A stretch of DNA of 9,664 nucleotides. It comes from Lachnospiraceae bacterium. GTDB lineage: Bacteria > Bacillota > Clostridia > Lachnospirales > Lachnospiraceae. Within the stretch, counting starts at the first letter, position 1. Each line of letters opens with the position of its first letter. A model generated the notes under the pieces. It was not told where the DNA came from. It saw nothing but the letters and a program-made list of their open reading frames with translations, and did no database searches. Where the stretch lies: positions 1 to 9,664 of the forward strand of contig JAILOA010000076.1 in NCBI GenBank assembly GCA_024691065.1, written 5' to 3'. A program made the translations under genes and the position numbers. Positions 5,416 through 9,664 of the stretch are shown piece after piece.

Positions 5416-5462
5416 AAAACCTGCTTTTTAAATATAATTATATAAGTAGCAGACGTTTTTTT
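5416..5462 (+). terminator. Terminator-like hairpin, repeat copy 2
   Basis: CTGCT (5421-5425) pairs with AGCAG (5448-5452), with the same AAAAC/GTTTT outer pairing and seven T (5456-5462). Relative to copy 1 the pair A5354-T5377 has become T5425-A5448: both arms changed and pairing is kept. It ends 64 bp before rqcP, so rqcP presumably starts from a promoter after it. A TATAAT at 5491-5496 is the best -10 candidate, but no good -35 is visible. Confidence 0.65.
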
Positions 5463-5526
5463 ACAAGAGTGGAGAGTGTTCACAACTCAATATAATAGGG
5501 ATTAATAAAATTAGAAGAGGTAAAAA

Positions 5527-5766
5527 ATGAGATTAGATAAATATTTAAAGGTGTCACGTCTTATAAAAAGGAGAACTGTTGCGGCCGATGCGGCAAATGC
5601 CGGCAGAATAACCGTGAATGATAAGGTGGCCAAGGCGTCCCAGAATGTTAAGGTAGGAGATATCATCGGAATCACATTCGGCGACAGAGAGGTAAAGGTC
5701 GAAATTACCTCCGTTGCGGAGACTGTAAAAAAAGAAGAAGCAAAAGATATGTATAAAGAATTATAA
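5527..5766 (+). CDS. rqcP: Ribosome-associated quality control protein RqcP (S4 domain, YabO/Hsp15-like)
   Basis: A 79-residue protein consisting almost only of an S4 RNA-binding domain: MRLDKYLKVSRLIKRR (1-16), AADAANAGRITVNDKVAKAS (19-38), then the VKVGDIIGI strand (41-49). In B. subtilis RqcP (YabO) binds the obstructed 50S subunit next to RqcH and stabilises the P-site tRNA during C-terminal alanine tailing of stalled chains. The ATG at 5527 follows AGAAGAGG. In many Bacillota the order is hup-yabO-yabP-yabQ-divIC; hupB-rqcP is kept here, but the gene after rqcP is mecA on the opposite strand, so the yabP/yabQ/divIC block is not downstream. The tail KKEEAKDMYKEL is charged and probably flexible. 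Confidence 0.92.
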   Translation: MRLDKYLKVSRLIKRRTVAADAANAGRITVNDKVAKASQNVKVGDIIGITFGDREVKVEITSVAETVKKEEAKDMYKEL

Positions 5767-5801
5767 AAAAAACAGATAGGTTGTCAGCCTATCTGTTTTT
5801 T
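5767..5801. terminator. Bidirectional terminator between rqcP and mecA
   Basis: AAAAAACAGATAGG (5767-5780) pairs perfectly with CCTATCTGTTTTTT (5788-5801) around a 7-nt loop, a 14-bp stem with A-run and T-run on opposite sides, so it works in both directions. It starts right after the rqcP stop codon and overlaps the mecA stop codon by two bases. Confidence 0.95.
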
Positions 5802-6519
5802 AAATATTAGAAAGAACCTGCAATGCCATTTCTTTGATAACAGGTTTATAATGTTCGCTGTAATACTGATCCGAAGCATAAGTCGAATCCAAAGGTGAAC
5901 CATATTCGGAAATCATATTGCAAATGTTGTTAAATTCTGTCTTGTTATGGTAGGACATATGTAGAACCAGAATGTATTGGTTCTTTTTCTCATCTTTATA
6001 CAAAGCATTCTTTCCGTTGTAAACATACAAAAGAGCCTGCGAAAGATTCATAACATCATCAAGTTTATCAAATGTATAAATTTTAATAATATCCTTTTTA
6101 GGAACAGGCCTGTTATTTCTGATATTGGCTCTGTTAGAAGGAATAGCATTCCCTTGATTATTTATGGTAATTGTACTGGAATTTTTTTCGTCGTTATCAA
6201 ATTTGATTTCAGAAGACTGATTATCTGCCGGATTCCCAACAACTGTAGACTTTAAAGGGTTGGTTTCCTGTGTGTCCTCTACCTTAGTTATAAGCAATAC
6301 CAATGAACCCGGATAATCCGGAATTGCCTCAATCATAAGAGGTGTATTCTCTGCTTCAAAACCAAACTGAAAAGCAGCCTGAGCGACCATATCTCTAAAT
6401 AACCCCTTGGCTTTTTCGGTGCCATATGCTAATTCTGTTATTCTTAAATCGCGTTCCTGTAAATCCTCGTTGGTCAATGTACAACGGATTTGGTTATCAT
6501 TTATTTTTTCTATACGCAA
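5800..6519 (-). CDS. mecA: ClpC adaptor protein MecA
   Basis: 239 residues; B. subtilis MecA has 218. The N-terminal substrate-binding domain (1-81) begins MRIEKINDNQIRCTLTNEDL and contains FRDMVAQAAFQFGFEAENTPLM-type sequence (41-62). Residues about 82-143 form an Asn/Ser/Thr-rich linker, longer than usual. The C-terminal ClpC-binding domain (144-239) runs from IKIYTFDKLDDVMNLSQAL through YILVLHM to ISEYGSP. MecA assembles and activates the ClpC unfoldase and delivers substrates (ComK in Bacillus; other targets elsewhere) to ClpP. The start is TTG (complement of 6517-6519): it aligns with the family N-terminus and has AAGGAGGG 7 nt upstream (complement of 6527-6534). Transcription is convergent with rqcP. 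A SigA-like promoter lies about 95 bp upstream. Confidence 0.93.
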   Translation of the reverse strand: MRIEKINDNQIRCTLTNEDLQERDLRITELAYGTEKAKGLFRDMVAQAAFQFGFEAENTPLMIEAIPDYPGSLVLLITKVEDTQETNPLKSTVVGNPADNQSSEIKFDNDEKNSSTITINNQGNAIPSNRANIRNNRPVPKKDIIKIYTFDKLDDVMNLSQALLYVYNGKNALYKDEKKNQYILVLHMSYHNKTEFNNICNMISEYGSPLDSTYASDQYYSEHYKPVIKEMALQVLSNI

Positions 6520-6583
6520 AAGGAATCCCTCCTTTCTATTATTCGAATATAGGCTTTATTTATAAGTTAAAAATCTGCGAATG

Positions 6584-6600
6584 ACCTATAATTCCTAGGT
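6584..6600 (-). promoter_or_regulatory. Small palindrome in the mecA leader
   Basis: ACCTA (6584-6588) and TAGGT (6596-6600) are inverted copies separated by 7 bp, about 10-25 bases after the predicted mecA transcription start. It could be an operator or a 5' hairpin; nothing identifies a regulator. Confidence 0.3.
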
Positions 6601-6614
6601 ATTTGTTTTATTTG

Positions 6615-6643
6615 ATTATAAAGTAACGTTATCTTTTAGTCAA
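6615..6643 (-). promoter_or_regulatory. SigA-type promoter of mecA
   Basis: Read on the minus strand: TTGACT (6643-6638), a 17-bp spacer and consensus TATAAT (6620-6615). Expected start near 6608, giving a leader of about 90 nt. Confidence 0.85.
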
Positions 6644-6659
6644 TATAATATTTTATTAC

Positions 6660-7395
6660 AAATTCTTAATTCTTAAGGGGTTGAAAGCATTGTATGCAAT
6701 CCAAACCTTCTAATATATTGACAATTGCTGCCGGGAAATGGAGTTTATCAAGTAAAATAAGGCATTATAAGTTTAATGAGCAAGTAGCAAAACGTATAAA
6801 AAAATATCACTGAAGGAATAATTTCTACATAGGTGCACAACGTTCAGATATTTATTTGTAACGAAAAATCTGTAAAATAAAAGCATAAAGAATTATATTT
6901 GCATTTTGCATAAGTATATCAATAATAAATTATAAAAATGTAGCAAATATCTTGTAAAAACCAAATAATTTCTAATGGAGATAACATTTTGCGCCAATTT
7001 TATTACTTAATAAAAATTCGGAAAATGTACCGCAAAAACCGTTATTTCATTGAAAATAAAAACGAGATTTCAGATGTTTTTATAATAAAAAAAACGGAAG
7101 GGAGGATATATAAGAAAATGCTGACTACTTCTTGCAAATCGTATCACAAGTTTAATTATAAATCTTTTTATAAATCTGTACTGATTGTCATAGAGTGTGA
7201 TTAGCATACAAGAACACTACATATAATTGCAATGTGAATTAATTATTCTTTTAAATAAATTTGCGTAAAGTAAGATTAAAACCTTTATTCCTCCAAATAT
7301 AAAGAGTTTTAATAGGACAAATCTCAACGGATTATTTTTTACTAATTGTTAAAATTAGAATATAGTCTCCTGAAAGCAGATTATATTTATGTTTT
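6660..7395. other. AT-rich gene-poor stretch with only doubtful short frames
   Basis: No recognisable gene, tRNA or repeat. A 39-codon frame (ATG 6694 to TGA 6813; MQSKPSNILTIAAGKWS...) has AAGGGG 13 nt upstream, too far for confidence. A 71-codon frame (TTG 6989 to TAG 7204) is Lys/Tyr/Ile/Asn rich; an internal ATG at 7118 has AAGGGAGG about 11 nt before it and would encode 28 residues. Composition is as expected of random AT-rich DNA, so I do not call these genes. A decayed gene or a small unannotated RNA is possible. Confidence 0.5.
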
Positions 7396-7398
7396 ACT

Positions 7399-7427
7399 TT
7401 AAGGCCCGGTATATTTCCGGGTCTTAA
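7399..7427. other. Isolated GC-rich hairpin in AT-rich DNA
   Basis: TTAAGGCCCGG (7399-7409) pairs with CCGGGTCTTAA (7417-7427): 11 bp with one G-U wobble and a TATATTT loop. No T-run follows on either strand, so a simple intrinsic terminator is not certain. It lies 41 bp before the -35 box of the GH18 gene. Confidence 0.6.
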
Positions 7428-7467
7428 TAATTAGTAAGCTAAACCGGTCACATAATATATTTATTGT

Positions 7468-7496
7468 TTGATTAATATCGGATATAGTGTTATACT
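7468..7496 (+). promoter_or_regulatory. SigA-type promoter of the GH18 gene
   Basis: TTGATT (7468-7473), a 17-bp spacer and TATACT (7491-7496). The predicted leader is about 90 nt. Confidence 0.7.
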
Positions 7497-7591
7497 ATCT
7501 AATAGTTGTGCCAAATTTAGGTATATCAAAAGGGAGTATTATCTAAATAGGTTACATTCAACAATAAATGATAATATGTAAAGAGGTTTAT

Positions 7592-9313
7592 ATGAAAAAG
7601 ACTGTTAGAGTATTGGTTATTATTACTTTAGTATTGGTTTTAATGGTAGGTGCGGTTATAGCATTTATTATGTATAGAAGGTATTCTCCGGGCAAGACAC
7701 ATGGAGATTTGACCAGTTATTTCGGGGTAAGTGAAGGACAGGTTGCAATAGTGTTGCAGGATGAGTTGTCAGAATATAAGGGCGTCAAAAAAGACGGTCA
7801 CATTTACATTCCTGTAAGCCTTGTTTCGGAGCATTTTAATGATAAGTTTTATTGGGATAACAATGATTTAGTGCTTGTACTCACCACTCCTACCGAGATT
7901 ATAACCGCGACGGATGGTCGTACAAAATACAGCATAAATGATAAAAATGTTAAGAATGAGTTCGGATGTCCGGTTGTTATTCTGAATGAGAACAGCAGTA
8001 CAGGCGAGCATGAAGCTTATGTATCTATTGAGTTTGCGGAGTATTATTCACCTTTTGAATATCAGGCTTTTGAGAATCCGGACAGAGTGCTTATCAATTA
8101 TAATTTCGATGTAACAGCTCAATATGCCGAAGCAACCAAGGATGTACCGTTAAGAAAGCTTGCCGGTATAAAGAGCGATATATTGGAGGACGTTAAAAAG
8201 GGTGACCGTGTAATGGTCCTTGATGGCAATGAGGACGGTTACGGATTTATAAAGATTATGTCCGGTAGCGGAGTTATAGGTTATGCAAGAGGAGATTCAT
8301 TTGGTGCTACCAAAGAAGAAGGCTTTACCACAGATTATGTTGCTCCGGAATACAGCCATACATTGATGGATGAAACTGTTAAGCTCGGCTTCCACCAGGT
8401 TGCTTCAGTTTATGCAAACTCGGATATAGATACCGTTCTTGCCAATGGAACAGATATAAATGTAATCTGCCCAACATGGTTCCAATCTTCCGATAATAAC
8501 GGTAATATTCAGAGTTTTGCCGAGTATGATTATGTCGATAAGGCGCACAATGCCGGAATTCAGGTTTGGGGACTTTGTGATGATTTCTCAAATGATAACA
8601 AAATCGGAAAGGTTCTTTCATCGACATCATCCAGAAAGAAACTTGAGAAGAATCTTGTTTCGGAAGCAATAAAATATAGCTTAGATGGTTTAAATATTGA
8701 CTTTGAGTATGTAACAAGCGAAAACGGAATCGATTTTGTTCAATTTATAAGGGAATTGTCCGTTATGTGCAGAAAGTACGAGCTTGTTCTTTCCATAGAT
8801 AACTATCCGCTTCCTATGTATACAGCGCATTACAACAGAACTGCCCAGGCAGAGGTAGCAGATTACATAATTACCATGGCTTATGATGAATATGTAAGCC
8901 AGGAGGACGGACCGGGTCCGAATTCATCTCTTACTTATGTGAATGATGCTATCGCCGGTGCGAAGCAGGAAATTCCGGATGAGCAGTCAATTATAGCTCT
9001 TCCGTTATATTGCCGATTCTGGGCAGGTAAGAAGAATAAAGTGCCTACTCCGGAAACCTATGGTATGAAGCAGTCATACGATATTGTTGCAAACCATGGG
9101 ATAAATCCTGAATGGGATGAGGCTACATCGCTTTATTACGCAACCTACGAGGGTAGTGATGGCAAGACTTATCAGGTATGGCTTGAAACCGTCGATACAC
9201 TTGAATTGAAGTTTGCTGCGGTAAAAGATAGTAATGCAGCGGGCGTTGCATTCTGGAAGTTAGGTTTGGAAGATTCCGATGTGTGGAACTCCGTGAAGAA
9301 GTCCTTTGGATGA
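7592..9313 (+). CDS. Membrane-anchored glycoside hydrolase family 18 protein (SleL/YaaH-like catalytic domain)
   Basis: A 573-residue protein. Residues 1-6 are basic and about 7-28 form one hydrophobic helix (VLVIITLVLVLMVGAVIAFI), with no lipobox or clear cleavage site, so it is probably an anchor with the rest outside the cell. Residues about 50-175 look like a copper-amine-oxidase-N-like module (GHIYIPVSLV, FYWDNNDLVLVL); about 180-237 resemble an SH3 domain (VPLRKLAGIKSDIL, GDRVMVL, GVIGYAR). The GH18 barrel spans about 262-573 with the catalytic motif DGLNIDFE (365-372; Glu372 the acid/base) and MAYD (429-432). The motif has Asn at the DxxDxDxE middle Asp, as I recall in SleL-like enzymes. 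Likely substrates are peptidoglycan or N-acetylglucosamine-containing glycans. The start is ATG 7592 with AAGAGG 5 nt upstream; an ATG at 7568 lacks such a site. Its last codons open a 68-bp repeat array. Confidence 0.9.
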   Translation: MKKTVRVLVIITLVLVLMVGAVIAFIMYRRYSPGKTHGDLTSYFGVSEGQVAIVLQDELSEYKGVKKDGHIYIPVSLVSEHFNDKFYWDNNDLVLVLTTPTEIITATDGRTKYSINDKNVKNEFGCPVVILNENSSTGEHEAYVSIEFAEYYSPFEYQAFENPDRVLINYNFDVTAQYAEATKDVPLRKLAGIKSDILEDVKKGDRVMVLDGNEDGYGFIKIMSGSGVIGYARGDSFGATKEEGFTTDYVAPEYSHTLMDETVKLGFHQVASVYANSDIDTVLANGTDINVICPTWFQSSDNNGNIQSFAEYDYVDKAHNAGIQVWGLCDDFSNDNKIGKVLSSTSSRKKLEKNLVSEAIKYSLDGLNIDFEYVTSENGIDFVQFIRELSVMCRKYELVLSIDNYPLPMYTAHYNRTAQAEVADYIITMAYDEYVSQEDGPGPNSSLTYVNDAIAGAKQEIPDEQSIIALPLYCRFWAGKKNKVPTPETYGMKQSYDIVANHGINPEWDEATSLYYATYEGSDGKTYQVWLETVDTLELKFAAVKDSNAAGVAFWKLGLEDSDVWNSVKKSFG

Positions 9314-9527
9314 TACCGGAGATATTAGAATTATAATAAAGTTTCCGGTTCCGGATAAAAGCTAAGAAATCCTTTGGATGATACCGGAGATATTAGAATT
9401 ATAATAAAGTTTCCGGTTCCGGATAAAAGCTAAGAAAACTTCGGATATTGCCGGAGATATTAGAATTATAATAAAGTTTCCGGTTCCGGATAATAGCTAA
9501 AAAAACTTCGGATATTGCCGGAGATAT
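9302..9527 (+). repeat. 67/68-bp tandem array beginning inside the GH18 gene 3' end
   Basis: Three complete units and a partial fourth; the CCGGAGATATTAG landmark has its first C at 9316, 9384, 9451 and 9518 (periods 68, 67, 67). Copy 1 contains the last codons (Ser-Phe-Gly) and TGA stop of the gene; copy 2 repeats TCCTTTGGATGATACC exactly. Copies 3 and 4 share a different head (ACTTCGGATATTG). Each complete unit contains CCGGA...TCCGG with a loop of about 24 nt and a second tight dyad TCCGG-tt-CCGGA. Confidence 0.95.
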
Positions 9528-9584
9528 GGATGATTATTATGTTCTTGATTATTAAATAATATTATAGTATTTTAATATTTAATG

Positions 9585-9612
9585 TTGACACCGCTAGCTC
9601 AAGTGATATAAG
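9585..9612 (+). promoter_or_regulatory. Promoter-like sequence just before the last gene
   Basis: TTGACA (9585-9590), a 16-bp spacer and TATAAG (9607-9612). The expected start, near 9619, falls inside the likely ribosome-binding region (AGAGGTGGTGAT, 9614-9625) of the gene starting at 9631, so the leader would be only about 12 nt. Confidence 0.55.
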
Positions 9613-9630
9613 AAGAGGTGGTGATAAGGC

Positions 9631-9664
9631 ATGAAGGCAAAAGATGTTTTAAGAATTCTTCAAA
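9631..9664 (+). CDS. 5' end of an unidentified gene (cut by the window)
   Basis: ATG 9631 begins MKAKDVLRILQ and runs out of the window. AGAGGTGG lies 10-17 nt upstream. The N-terminus resembles the first helix of small DNA-binding or toxin proteins; IS607-type serine recombinases and HicA-like toxins both may begin this way. Eleven residues cannot decide between them. Confidence 0.55.
   Translation, partial: MKAKDVLRILQ

Larger units (their letters stand above)
5315..5477 (+). repeat. 71/72-bp tandem repeat between hupB and rqcP
   Basis: The landmark TTTTTAC(A/T)AGAGTGGAG recurs with its C at 5321, 5393 and 5464 (periods 72 and 71): two complete units and a short third. Each complete unit contains TTAAACCTGCGAAAACCTGC, then AAATATAATTATATAAGT, then GCAGACGTTTTTTT. 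Upstream (5223-5314) I see only AT-rich DNA with two TATAAT hexamers (5264, 5310) and no matching -35 boxes. Confidence 0.92.

Noticed and set aside
5977..6255. Plus-strand 92-codon frame across mecA
   Set aside because: Antisense shadow of mecA, Ile/Asn rich, no ribosome-binding site.
6638..6643. CtsR operator at mecA
   Set aside because: Only one AGTCAA half-site is present and it is explained by the -35 box; the tandem heptad is missing.
8379..8717. Minus-strand 112-codon frame within the GH18 gene
   Set aside because: Antisense shadow of the catalytic domain coding sequence.

Overview
The window is low-GC DNA with Shine-Dalgarno sites, SigA-like promoters and intrinsic terminators typical of Bacillota. 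The gene content (HupB-RqcP pair, MecA adaptor, Firmicutes-type 6S RNA, SleL-like GH18 protein, rubredoxin) fits a strictly anaerobic Clostridia member, most likely Lachnospiraceae. That placement is inference from gene style, not a database match.

Layout. (1) Positions 2-700: 3' part of a sensor histidine kinase, closed by a strong terminator. (2) 750-1030: intergenic stretch with a highly base-paired element (818-920) that I cannot name. (3) 1047-1702: hypA (nickel metallochaperone) and a 52-aa rubredoxin. (4) 1703-2400: AT-rich repeats, then a well-formed promoter and a 6S RNA with its terminator. (5) 2424-2876: dtd, with no obvious promoter of its own behind the 6S terminator. (6) 3163-4275: glf, UDP-galactopyranose mutase. 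(7) 4600-5766: curved A-tract DNA, a strong promoter, hupB, its terminator, two covarying terminator-like hairpins, and rqcP. (8) 5800-6519, minus strand: mecA, convergent with rqcP and sharing a bidirectional terminator. (9) 6650-7460: gene-poor AT-rich stretch. (10) 7592-9313: membrane-anchored GH18-family glycosidase. (11) 9631-9664: the first codons of another gene.

The most striking property is not a gene. Seven intergenic spaces carry short tandem direct repeats, each with its own sequence and unit length (about 22-28, 28, 56-57, 32, 38, 71-72 and 67-68 bp). In four cases (hypA, dtd, glf, GH18) the first repeat unit includes the stop codon and last codons of the upstream gene, so gene 3' ends appear to have been copied downstream several times. 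Most units contain small dyads. In the hupB-rqcP array, a base change in one hairpin arm is matched by a compensating change in the other arm. Either the genome is prone to 3'-end tandem duplication, or the arrays have a role in 3'-end processing or termination. A second unusual feature is a run of A/T-tracts phased at about 10.3 bp directly upstream of the hupB promoter.

The genes do not form one pathway. They are mostly single-gene housekeeping units: stress and translation quality control (rqcP, mecA, dtd), nucleoid and transcription control (hupB, 6S RNA), redox and metalloenzyme maturation (rubredoxin, hypA), and envelope (glf, GH18).
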